From: an uncultured Sphingomonas sp. | Lineage (GTDB): Bacteria; Pseudomonadota; Alphaproteobacteria; Sphingomonadales; Sphingomonadaceae | Assembly (NCBI GenBank): GCA_913776255.1 | Contig: CAJYLV010000035.1 | Span: forward strand, 1 to 43,349 | Length of the DNA: 43,349 bases | Direction of reading: 5' to 3' | Shown: piece after piece, positions 34,568 through 43,349 of the stretch | Numbering within the stretch: position 1 is the first letter of the stretch | Layout of the letters: each line of letters begins with the position of its first letter | The notes under the pieces: generated by a model | Database searches by the model: none | What the model was told of the DNA's origin: nothing | Seen by the model: only the letters and a program-made list of their open reading frames with translations | Position numbers and translations under genes: made by a program

Positions 34568-36763
34568 TCACGCCAGCGGCAATCCCTCCAGCACCTTGTC
34601 GAGCGTCAGCGGATAGTCGCGGATGCGGACGCCGCACGCATTGTAGACCGCGTTGGCGACCGCTGCCGCCGCGCCGCACAGCCCCAGCTCGCCGACGCCC
34701 TTGGCCTTCATCGGCGAGGTCCTGTCGTCGAGCGTGTCGAGGAACACCACCTCCTGATGCGGCACGTCGAGGTGCACGGGGACGTGATATTCGGCGAGAT
34801 CGTGGTTCACGAAATAGCCGAAGCGCGGATCGACCACCGCATCCTCCATCAGTGCCGCGCCGATCCCCATCGTCATGCCGCCGGTCACCTGGCTGCGCGC
34901 CGACTTCGGGTTGAGGATGCGCCCGGCATCATAGACGCCCGACATCCGCCGCACGCGGATCTCGCCGGTGTAGACGTTGACCGCCGCCTCGACGAAATGC
35001 GCGCCGAAGGTCGCCTGCGCGTAATCCTTCTCCAGCGTGCCGTACTCCATCGAGTCCTCGCCGCTGATCCCCTCGTCGCCGGCTGCCTTGGCGAGATCGA
35101 CCGTGCGGTTGCCGCTCGAGACCTTGCCGTCGGCGAAGGTGACGTCGTCGGAGTTGAAGCCGAGCTTCTGCGCGATGCGGCCGCGCAGGTCGACGCAGGC
35201 GGCATAGACACCCGCCGTCGAGCTGTTCCCGCCCCATTGACCGCCCGAGCCCGCCGACACCGGGAAGCGGCTGTCGCCGAGCAGCACCACGACCTTGTCG
35301 AGCGGGACGCCGAGCATCTCGGCGGCGGTCTGCGCGATGATCGTGTAGCTGCCGGTGCCGATGTCGGTCATGTCGGTCGCGACCGTCACCACGCCCTTGC
35401 GATCGACGCCGACGCGCGCGCCCGACTTCATGTTCATGTTGTTGCGGAACGCCGCCGCCATGCCCATGCCGACCAGCCAGTCGCCGTCGCGGACCTTCGC
35501 CGGCTTCGGGTTGCGGCGGCTCCAGCCGAACTTGGCCGCGCCTTCCTCGAGGCAGCGGACGAGATTGCGGTCGGAGAATTTGCGCTCCGGCTTCTCGGGA
35601 TCGACCAGCGTATCGTTGAGGATCCGGAAGCGCACCGGGTCCATGCCCAGCTTCTCCGCCAGCTCGTCCATCGCGACCTCGAGCGCCATCATGCCGGGCG
35701 CCTCGCCCGGCGCGCGCATCGCGTTGGCTTCGGGGAGGTCGAGCACCGCGAGATGCGTCTCGGTCAGACGGTTGTCACCGGCGTAGAGCAATTGCGTCTG
35801 GTTGGCCGCCGTCTCCGGGCCGCCGCCGGGCAGGTCGCCCGACCACGTCTGGTGCGCGATCGCGGTGATCTTGCCGGCCTTGTCCGCACCGATGCGAATG
35901 CGCTGGATCGTCGCCGGGCGGTGGGTGGTGTTGTTCATCAGCTGCGGCCGTGCGAGCGCGACCTTGACCGGCCGCCCCGCCGCCTTCGCCGCGAGCGCCG
36001 CCATCACCGCGTCGGAGCGCACCCACAATTTGCCGCCGAACCCGCCGCCGACATAGGGCGAGACGATGCGGATCTTCTCTTTGGGGATCAGCAGCGTCTC
36101 GCTCATGTCGCGGACCGCCCAGGCGATCATCTGGTTGCTGGTCCACAGCGTCAGTTCGTCGCCACTCCACGCCGCGATCGTGGCGTGCGGCTCCATCATC
36201 ATGTGGCTCTGGTCGGGCGTGGTATAGGTGGCGTCGAGCTTGACCGGGGCACTCGCGAAGGCGCCGGCAAAGTCGCCGCGCGCGGTCTTCATCTTGTCGC
36301 CCTTGGCGATCGGCGCGCCGTCCTTGGCGGCCTTCAGCTCGTATTTGCCCTTCGCGCGGGCGTAGTCGACGCGGACGCGCTTGGCGGCGTCGCGCGCCTG
36401 CTCGAACGTCTCGGCGACGACGATCGCGACCGCTTGATCATAATGTTCGACATCCGGCCCGGCGAGCATCGTCGCGGTATGCGCCTTGGCCTTGCCGAGC
36501 TTGCCGGCATTCTCATAGGTCACGACCGAGAGCACGCCGGGCGCGCGTTGCGCATCGCTGGTGTCGATCCGCGTGATCCGCCCCTTGGCCACGCCAGCGC
36601 CGACGATCACGCCATAGGCATGGTTCGGCGCGACATCGTTGCGCTCGAAGGCATAGGGCGCGGTGCCGGTGACCTTGAGCGGGCCATCGATCCGATCGGT
36701 GGCGCGCCCGATGACCTTCTGCTGGTCGATCGGATTGCGGCCGGCGGGGGTGTCGAACTTCAT
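34568..36763 (-). CDS. paoC: Aldehyde oxidoreductase molybdopterin-binding subunit (PaoC-like)
   Basis: Large subunit (731 residues) of a periplasmic molybdenum hydroxylase of the xanthine oxidase family, which oxidises aldehydes to acids at a molybdopterin cytosine dinucleotide cofactor. The start is [20 protein letters not shown]. Motifs include [20 protein letters not shown] and [20 protein letters not shown]. The catalytic Glu lies in [17 protein letters not shown] at residue 692, the same number I recall for E. coli PaoC Glu692. It is the last gene of paoABC, overlapping paoB by 4 nt. The substrate is probably an aromatic or aliphatic aldehyde. Confidence 0.93.
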   Translation of the reverse strand: MKFDTPAGRNPIDQQKVIGRATDRIDGPLKVTGTAPYAFERNDVAPNHAYGVIVGAGVAKGRITRIDTSDAQRAPGVLSVVTYENAGKLGKAKAHTATMLAGPDVEHYDQAVAIVVAETFEQARDAAKRVRVDYARAKGKYELKAAKDGAPIAKGDKMKTARGDFAGAFASAPVKLDATYTTPDQSHMMMEPHATIAAWSGDELTLWTSNQMIAWAVRDMSETLLIPKEKIRIVSPYVGGGFGGKLWVRSDAVMAALAAKAAGRPVKVALARPQLMNNTTHRPATIQRIRIGADKAGKITAIAHQTWSGDLPGGGPETAANQTQLLYAGDNRLTETHLAVLDLPEANAMRAPGEAPGMMALEVAMDELAEKLGMDPVRFRILNDTLVDPEKPERKFSDRNLVRCLEEGAAKFGWSRRNPKPAKVRDGDWLVGMGMAAAFRNNMNMKSGARVGVDRKGVVTVATDMTDIGTGSYTIIAQTAAEMLGVPLDKVVVLLGDSRFPVSAGSGGQWGGNSSTAGVYAACVDLRGRIAQKLGFNSDDVTFADGKVSSGNRTVDLAKAAGDEGISGEDSMEYGTLEKDYAQATFGAHFVEAAVNVYTGEIRVRRMSGVYDAGRILNPKSARSQVTGGMTMGIGAALMEDAVVDPRFGYFVNHDLAEYHVPVHLDVPHQEVVFLDTLDDRTSPMKAKGVGELGLCGAAAAVANAVYNACGVRIRDYPLTLDKVLEGLPLA

Positions 36764-37713
36764 GCTGCGCGTCCTTCGGCGAGCACCGCGGCCAGCGTGC
36801 GCTCGACCAGCGGGATCTTATAGGCGTTCTGCGACGTCGGGGTGGCACCGGCGAGCGCGGCGGCGGCGATCGCCTTTGCGCCACCGTCGACCTTTGTCTC
36901 GGCGGCGGCGACGCGCCACGGCTTGTGCGCGAGGCCACCGAAGGCGAAGCGCGGCGTGCCGCTTTCGGGCAGGATCGCGGCAACCGAAATCGTCGCAAAG
37001 GCGTAGGAGGCGCGGTCGCGGACCTTGCGATAGATGTGCGTGCCGCGCACCGGCGCGGGCAGCGTCACCGCGGTGATCATCTCGCCGGGCGAGAGCGCGG
37101 TCTCGATCCACGGCGTGCTGCCGGGCAGGCGGTGGAAGTCGGCGATCGGGATCGTCCGCGTTCGCCCGCCGCCGTCGACCGTCTCGACGGTCGCGTCGAG
37201 CGCGCGCATCGCCACCGCCATGTCGCTGGGATGGGTGGCGATGCAATCCTTGCTGGTGCCGATCACCGCCAGCGCGCGGCTATAGCCGCCGAGCGCCGCG
37301 CAGCCCGAGCCGGGCTTGCGCTTGTTGCACGCCTGATTGGTGTCGTAGAAATACGGGCAGCGCGTCCGCTGGAGCAGGTTGCCGGCGGTCGTCGCCTTGT
37401 TGCGCAACTGGCCGGAGGCGCCCGACAACAACGCGCGGCTGAGCACGCCATAGTCGCGGCGCACGCGCGGATCGGCGGCGAGCGCGGTGTTGCGGACCAG
37501 CGCACCGACGCGCAGGCCTCCGTCCGGTGTCGCCTCGATCGTATCGAGCCCCAGCCGGTTAACGTCGACGAGATGCGTCGGCGCCTCGATCTGCAGCTTC
37601 ATCAGGTCGAGCAGGTTGGTGCCGCCCGCAACGAACTTCGCGCCCGGCTTCGCGGCGACCGCGGCGGCGGCAGCGGCAGGGGAGGTGGCGCGTTCGTAGG
37701 TGAAGGGCTTCAT
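36760..37713 (-). CDS. paoB: Aldehyde oxidoreductase FAD-binding subunit (PaoB-like)
   Basis: Medium subunit of 317 residues with a PCMH-type FAD domain. [19 protein letters not shown] and [20 protein letters not shown] are the FAD-binding blocks. A Cys-rich stretch ([20 protein letters not shown] followed by SGC) matches the extra [4Fe-4S] site of E. coli PaoB that is absent from ordinary xanthine dehydrogenases. The C-terminal CO dehydrogenase flavoprotein domain follows (GETMI-like [15 protein letters not shown]). It passes electrons from the Mo site via FeS to FAD and then to an acceptor. It overlaps both neighbours by 4 nt. Confidence 0.93.
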   Translation of the reverse strand: MKPFTYERATSPAAAAAAVAAKPGAKFVAGGTNLLDLMKLQIEAPTHLVDVNRLGLDTIEATPDGGLRVGALVRNTALAADPRVRRDYGVLSRALLSGASGQLRNKATTAGNLLQRTRCPYFYDTNQACNKRKPGSGCAALGGYSRALAVIGTSKDCIATHPSDMAVAMRALDATVETVDGGGRTRTIPIADFHRLPGSTPWIETALSPGEMITAVTLPAPVRGTHIYRKVRDRASYAFATISVAAILPESGTPRFAFGGLAHKPWRVAAAETKVDGGAKAIAAAALAGATPTSQNAYKIPLVERTLAAVLAEGRAA

Positions 37714-38348
37714 GCGACGTCCTCCGCACCGGCGACATCGGCGATCGCGGCGACGATGTTCGAATAAGCCGCACAGCGGCAGATGTTGCCGCTCATCCGC
37801 TCGCGAACCTCCTGCGCATCGATGCGGCCGGCGGCATTGAGGTCACGCGAGACGTAGCTCGGCACGCCGTCCTTCACCTCCTGCAACATCGCGACCGCGG
37901 CCATGATCTGGCCCGGCGTGCAGTAACCGCACTGATAGCCGTCGTGCCTGACGAACGCGGCCTGCATCGGGTGCAGGTCGCCCGGTTTGCCGAGCCCCTC
38001 GATCGTGGTGATGCTGTCGCCGTCGTGCATGACGGCGAGCGTCAGGCACGAATTGATGCGCTTGCCCTCGACCATCACCGTGCACGCGCCGCACTGACCG
38101 TGGTCGCAGCCCTTCTTGCTGCCGGTCAGGTGCAGATGCTCGCGCAGCGCGTCGAGCAACGTGACGCGCGGATCGAGATCGAGCGTGCGCTTCCTGCCGT
38201 TGACGGTGAAGGTCACCGGGACGGCGGCGGCGGGCGCCTCCGCGGGCAGCGATTGCGCGTCGAGCGGCATGGCGGCGGTCGAGGCGGCGGCCGCCCCGCT
38301 GACGAGCGCCCCGCGTCGCGTGAGGCTGAATCCGTTGGTGTCGGTCAT
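37710..38348 (-). CDS. paoA: Aldehyde oxidoreductase iron-sulfur subunit with Tat signal (PaoA-like)
   Basis: Small subunit of 212 residues with two [2Fe-2S] clusters. The start is the ATG at 38348 ([20 protein letters not shown]); the frame is open upstream but that part is not family-like. The N terminus is a Tat signal ([10 protein letters not shown], then an Ala-rich core ending near DAQS), which would export the folded trimer. The plant-type ferredoxin domain has [16 protein letters not shown], with INSCLTLAV for the fourth Cys. The second cluster domain has [14 protein letters not shown] and [16 protein letters not shown]. It is the first gene of paoABC. No PaoD/XdhC-type chaperone is seen nearby. 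Confidence 0.94.
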   Translation of the reverse strand: MTDTNGFSLTRRGALVSGAAAASTAAMPLDAQSLPAEAPAAAVPVTFTVNGRKRTLDLDPRVTLLDALREHLHLTGSKKGCDHGQCGACTVMVEGKRINSCLTLAVMHDGDSITTIEGLGKPGDLHPMQAAFVRHDGYQCGYCTPGQIMAAVAMLQEVKDGVPSYVSRDLNAAGRIDAQEVRERMSGNICRCAAYSNIVAAIADVAGAEDVA

Positions 38349-38505
38349 GTCGGTCCTGCTGCGGGAACGGGCAGGAGAGCCGCCCCCTATGATGAAACGC
38401 GCCCGATCCACGTTATATCCGGCTGCAACACAAGGATACACGCGCCGCTGGCGGGCGGCCACCGCCTGTATTAACATCCATGTCAAAAGCACGGAGAGGA
38501 AGCGC

Positions 38506-39276
38506 ATGGCGACGGCGGCGAAGGTGGAATCCACGGCGATGGCACCGGGCGAGTGGGAGGCGCGGGTCGATCTCGCCGCCGCCTATCGGCTGGTGGCACT
38601 GTACGGCTGGGACGACCTGATCTTCACGCACCTGTCGGCGCGCGTGCCGGGGCCGGAGCATCATTTCCTCATCAACCCCTATGACATGATGTTCGAGGAG
38701 ATCACCGCCTCGTCGCTGGTCAAGATCGACGTCGACGGGCAGCCGGTCGGCGCGAGCGCGCATCCGGTCAACCCGGCCGGGTTCACGATCCACTCCGCGA
38801 TCCACATGGCGCGCGACGATGCGCAGGCGGTGATGCACCTCCACACGCCGCACGGGCAGGCGGTGTCGGCGATGGCGTGCGGGCTGTTGCCGCATACGCA
38901 GACCGCGATGATCGCGTCACACGATGTCGCCTACCACGAATATGAGGGCATCGCGACCGACCTGGAGGAGCGCGAGCGGCTGGTCGCCGATCTCGGCCCG
39001 CGCCACGCGATGATCCTGCGCAACCACGGCACGCTGACGGTTGGCGACTCGGTCGCGTCCTGCTTCCTGCGGCTCTATTTCCTCGAACGCGCGTGCGAGG
39101 CGCAGGTGCTGATGCTCGCGGCCGGTGGCGACGGGCTGCACACGCCGCCGCAGGGCGTCGAGGACAAGGTCGCGCGGCAATCGCCGCCGGCCGGGGTCGG
39201 GATGCTGGCGCGCGGGCTGGCGTGGCCGGCCTTGCTGCGCAAGCTCGACCGGATCGATCGCTCCTATCGCGATTGA
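38506..39276 (+). CDS. Class II aldolase/adducin family protein
   Basis: A 256-residue zinc-dependent aldolase-like protein. The ATG at 38506 has GGAGAGGA 7 nt upstream; frame upstream of it crosses paoA antisense and is not coding. Metal-ligand candidates are the His residues in MHLHTPHGQAVSAMA and His in LRNHGTLTVGDSV, which is the normal family order. LYGWDDLIFTHLSARVPG and FLINPYDMMFEEITASSLVK are conserved. Some relatives are fuculose- or ribulose-phosphate aldolases; many others have no known activity. It is divergent from paoABC (157 bp between) and precedes the sialate O-acetylesterase by 60 bp. Confidence 0.88.
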   Translation: MATAAKVESTAMAPGEWEARVDLAAAYRLVALYGWDDLIFTHLSARVPGPEHHFLINPYDMMFEEITASSLVKIDVDGQPVGASAHPVNPAGFTIHSAIHMARDDAQAVMHLHTPHGQAVSAMACGLLPHTQTAMIASHDVAYHEYEGIATDLEERERLVADLGPRHAMILRNHGTLTVGDSVASCFLRLYFLERACEAQVLMLAAGGDGLHTPPQGVEDKVARQSPPAGVGMLARGLAWPALLRKLDRIDRSYRD

Positions 39277-39336
39277 CGCTTGGCGTGCCCCCGCCCGGTG
39301 CGATACGCGAGCGCTAACACAGCAAGGGAGGGGATG

Positions 39337-41277
39337 ATGGCGATGTGGCGCATGATGATGGCGGGATCGGCAATGGCGCTCGCCGCGCCGGCGATGGCGC
39401 AGGAGGCGACGCCGCGCTTCGCACACATCTTCGCCGATCATGCCGTCCTCCAGCGCGACCGGCCGGTCGCGGTATGGGGGCAGGGTGCGCCGAACGCCGC
39501 GGTGACGGTGCGGCTTGGCCAGCAGAGTGCCGCCGCGACCGCCGATGCGAACGGGCAGTGGCGCGCGACGCTGCCCGCGCAGGCGGCGGGCGGACCGTAC
39601 ACGCTGAGCGTCGAGGGTGGGCAGACGCTGAGCGACATCATGGTCGGCGACGTCTTCCTGTGCGGTGGCCAGTCGAACATGGAGTTCATGGTCAAGCAGT
39701 CGACCAACGCCTGGGGTGCGTTGCAGACCCCGCCCGATCCCGACCTGCGCTACGCCACGATCCCCGATACGACCCGCGCCCAGCCGCTCGCCGATCTGGA
39801 AGCGCCCGCCAAGTGGCAGCGCGTCGGGCCGGAGACGGTCGGCGACGCCTCGGCGGTCTGCTACTATATGGCGCGTTCGCTGCGGCAGAGCGAGAAGGTG
39901 CCGATCGGGTTCATCAACTCCGAATGGGGGGGCACCCGGATCGAGAGCTGGATCAGCCCGACCTCATTGGCGACCATCCCGCGGCTGAAGGACGGGATCG
40001 CGGCGGTCGCTCTCTACGGGCGTGACCCGGCGAAGGCGCTGGCACAGGACGGCGCGCGCCGCGAGGCATGGTGGAAGGCGCACGATCCGGCCGCGGCGCG
40101 ACAGGCGGCGTTCCGGCGGCCCGACTTCGACGACGCGCAATGGGCGACGATCCCGACCGCGGCGTGGAAGGAGGCGGGCGTGCCCGCGCTCGCGGCGTTC
40201 GAGGGCGTGATGTGGCTGCGCGGGACGATCGACCTGACCGCCGCGCAGGTCGCGGCGGCGAAGACGCTGCAGCTCGGGCCGATCGACCAATATGAGGAGA
40301 CATGGGTCAACGGCCGCTATGTCGGCGGCGGCAGCGTCAACTGGGCGTGGCGGCATTACGACGCACCGGCGGGGACGTGGAAGGTCGGCCGCAACACCGT
40401 CGCGCTGCGCGTGCTGGGCGGTGCGAACGGCGGCGGGCTGACCGGTGCCGCGCCGCGCGGGCTGGAACTGGCGGATGGCACGCTGGTGCCGTTCGCCGGC
40501 CCGTGGCGCTATTATCAGGGCCGCGCGCTGACCGGCGAGAAGATCGCGCCGGCGCCGTGGGACGTGCCCAACAGCCTCGCGACGCTCCACAACGGCATGA
40601 TCGCGCCGCTGGCGGGCTACGGGCTGAAGCTCGCCGCCTGGTATCAGGGCGAGTCGAACGCGGGCGAGGCGTCGACCTATCGCGAGCTGATGACCTTGTT
40701 GATGGCCGACTGGCGGCGGACGTTCGCCGCGCCGGCTCTGCCGTTCTTCGTCGTCCAGCTCACCTCCTATGGCAAGCCGTCGACCGCGCCGGTGCCGTCC
40801 GGCTGGGCGGAATTGCGCGAGGCGCAGGCGCAGGCGGTCGCGCAGGACGCGCATGCCGGGCTGGCGGTGACGCTGGACGTCGGTGACCGGTTCGACATCC
40901 ACCCGACGCAGAAGACCGTCGTCGGCGAGCGGCTGGCGCGGCTGGCGCGGGTGATCGCCTACGGTCAGCCGGGGCTCCGCAGCGGGCCGGAGGTGGCGGG
41001 CGTATCGCGAAGCGGCAGCGATCTGGTGGTGCGCTATCGCAACGTCACCGGCGGGCTGCATACGTATAGCGCCGGGCAGGCGATCGGGTTCGAGGCCTGT
41101 GCGGGCGACGCGTGCCGCTACGTACCGGCAGAGGCGCGCGGCGAAACGGTGGTGTTGCCGGGGGCGAATGCCGCGAGCGTGACGAAGGTGCGCTACGCGT
41201 GGAGCGATGCGCCGTTCACGAACCTGTTCGACGGTGCGGACCTGCCGGCGGCACCGTTCGAGCGTGGGGTGGAGTAA
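39337..41277 (+). CDS. Sialate O-acetylesterase (SGNH-type), exported
   Basis: Esterase of about 646 residues with a Met-rich signal peptide (MWRMMMAGSAMALAAPAMAQ, cleaved near AMA/Q). Starts at 39334, 39337 or 39343 are all possible after AGGGAGGGG; 39337 has the best spacing. The nucleophile block is VGDVFLCGGQSNMEFMVKQS (Ser in GQSNME), and the catalytic Asp-His pair is likely in GDRFDIHPTQKTVVGERLA. YQGESNAGEASTYRELMTLL and FINSEWGGTRIESWIS are family blocks. A beta-sandwich insert lies about residues 260-400. It would remove acetyl groups from sialic acids or other acetylated glycans in the periplasm. No sialic-acid catabolic genes are nearby. Confidence 0.92.
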   Translation: MAMWRMMMAGSAMALAAPAMAQEATPRFAHIFADHAVLQRDRPVAVWGQGAPNAAVTVRLGQQSAAATADANGQWRATLPAQAAGGPYTLSVEGGQTLSDIMVGDVFLCGGQSNMEFMVKQSTNAWGALQTPPDPDLRYATIPDTTRAQPLADLEAPAKWQRVGPETVGDASAVCYYMARSLRQSEKVPIGFINSEWGGTRIESWISPTSLATIPRLKDGIAAVALYGRDPAKALAQDGARREAWWKAHDPAAARQAAFRRPDFDDAQWATIPTAAWKEAGVPALAAFEGVMWLRGTIDLTAAQVAAAKTLQLGPIDQYEETWVNGRYVGGGSVNWAWRHYDAPAGTWKVGRNTVALRVLGGANGGGLTGAAPRGLELADGTLVPFAGPWRYYQGRALTGEKIAPAPWDVPNSLATLHNGMIAPLAGYGLKLAAWYQGESNAGEASTYRELMTLLMADWRRTFAAPALPFFVVQLTSYGKPSTAPVPSGWAELREAQAQAVAQDAHAGLAVTLDVGDRFDIHPTQKTVVGERLARLARVIAYGQPGLRSGPEVAGVSRSGSDLVVRYRNVTGGLHTYSAGQAIGFEACAGDACRYVPAEARGETVVLPGANAASVTKVRYAWSDAPFTNLFDGADLPAAPFERGVE

Positions 41278-41283
41278 GCGCGG

Positions 41284-41360
41284 CGTCATTGCGAGCGTAG
41301 CGACGCAATCCAGGACGTCGTGATCCGGCATTGGATTGCGTCGCTGCGCTCGCAATGACG
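41284..41360. repeat. Palindromic element, family 1 (copy 5, imperfect arms)
   Basis: About 77 bp with outer arms CGTCATTGCGAGCGTAGCGA and TCGCTGCGCTCGCAATGACG. It starts 6 bp after the esterase stop and lies before the convergent pnp 3' end. Confidence 0.9.
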
Positions 41361-41440
41361 TGCTTTCTCTTCCGTCGTCGTCCTGATCCGTGGGCCGCTT
41401 AGCGCCTGCGACCCACTCGGCTGCAGCCACCCCCTGCCGT

Positions 41441-41544
41441 TACCCCGGCGAAGGCCGGGGTCCAGTTGGGGGACGCTCATGATGCGCGTTGCGCGTCACC
41501 TCGTCGGGTTTCCTACCTGTCCCCGGCCTTCGCCGGGGTGACGC
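41441..41544. repeat. Palindromic element, family 2 (copy 2)
   Basis: Two inverted units: CCCCGGCGAAGGCCGGGG with TCCAGTTGGG on the left, and CCCCGGCCTTCGCCGGGG on the right. About 48 nt of less ordered sequence lies between. It matches the copy at 10172-10276. Confidence 0.85.
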
Positions 41545-41585
41545 TTTGAATTAGCGGGAACGGAGGCCATCCCCCCCCACACGAA

Positions 41586-41615
41586 AATGGCCCCGGCATC
41601 GCTGCCGGGGCCATT
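41586..41615 (-). terminator. Rho-independent terminator of pnp
   Basis: A perfect 13-bp stem (AATGGCCCCGGCA with TGCCGGGGCCATT) and a 4-nt loop. On the minus strand it is followed by TTTTCGT, and it begins 26 bp after the pnp stop. This is the clearest intrinsic terminator in the window. Confidence 0.85.
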
Positions 41616-41641
41616 CGCTTGCTGCACGCAAAGCGAAGCGA

Positions 41642-43349
<1,708 letters not shown>

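Larger units (their letters stand above)
41278..41641. other. 364 bp gap between esterase and pnp
   Basis: This gap holds three separate structures: a family 1 palindrome, a family 2 palindrome and the pnp terminator hairpin. Between 41361 and 41440 there is only a weak inverted repeat (GTGGG/CCCAC). I see no gene here. Confidence 0.8.

Noticed and set aside
34757..36823. Long antisense frame (688 codons) opposite paoC
   Set aside because: Same composition artefact; the opposite strand encodes a full PaoC with all motifs.

Overview
The window is a 43 kb piece of a high-GC alphaproteobacterial chromosome, most likely from a Sphingomonas-like organism (order Sphingomonadales). This rests on the very GC-rich third codon positions, an alphaproteobacterial RpoH, a ChpT-type histidine phosphotransferase, a PaoABC-type aldehyde oxidase, a class III old-yellow-enzyme homologue and small interspersed palindromes. 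The assignment is by recognition only, without any search. Almost all of the DNA is coding, and most gene pairs overlap by 4 nt or are separated by short gaps.

Layout. 1-6530 (all minus): VOC protein, recF, two tandem paralogous MFS transporters, and gyrB, which runs off the left edge. 6657-16275: rarD, a DAACS-family symporter, glmM, gpmA with a GNAT gene, a dienelactone-hydrolase-like gene, a lone GAF protein, chorismate mutase, a long-chain polyprenyl diphosphate synthase and lepA. 16461-18891: a CsgG-like secreted protein with an SH3-like tail, a pnuC/NadR-like kinase pair and tRNA-Pro(CGG). 18969-22153: an OYE-family reductase and modABC. 22247-24906 (minus): rluD, rpoH and mtgA. 24918-32259 (plus): a JAMM protease, chpT, a lipoprotein, then the chemotaxis genes cheA-cheW-cheY-cheB-cheR. 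32342-34451: an AmpD-like amidase, the RNase P RNA, and a J-domain protein overlapping a [2Fe-2S] ferredoxin-like gene. 34568-38348 (minus): paoABC. 38506-41277: a class II aldolase-like protein and a sialate O-acetylesterase. The right edge holds pnp (minus), cut at its 5' end.

How the genes may work together. ChpT, of the CckA-ChpT-CtrA phosphorelay, lies just upstream of the che operon, and a CtrA-like box sits 48 bp before cheA. This suggests cell-cycle control of chemotaxis. CheA lacks a recognisable P2 domain and ends in a second CheW-like domain plus a degenerate receiver. ModABC would supply molybdate for the Mo cofactor of PaoABC. PnuC and its kinase would salvage nicotinamide riboside.

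The most systematic non-coding signal is a set of three palindrome families. They occupy every convergent gene junction in the window that has room for them. One family has copies with perfect 32-bp arms that differ from each other by paired, compensating changes. I saw no clear insertion sequence, prophage, CRISPR array or defence island, and no strong evidence for a wholly new system. The best leads are the CheA architecture with the CtrA-like box, the palindromes, and the CsgG-SH3 protein.
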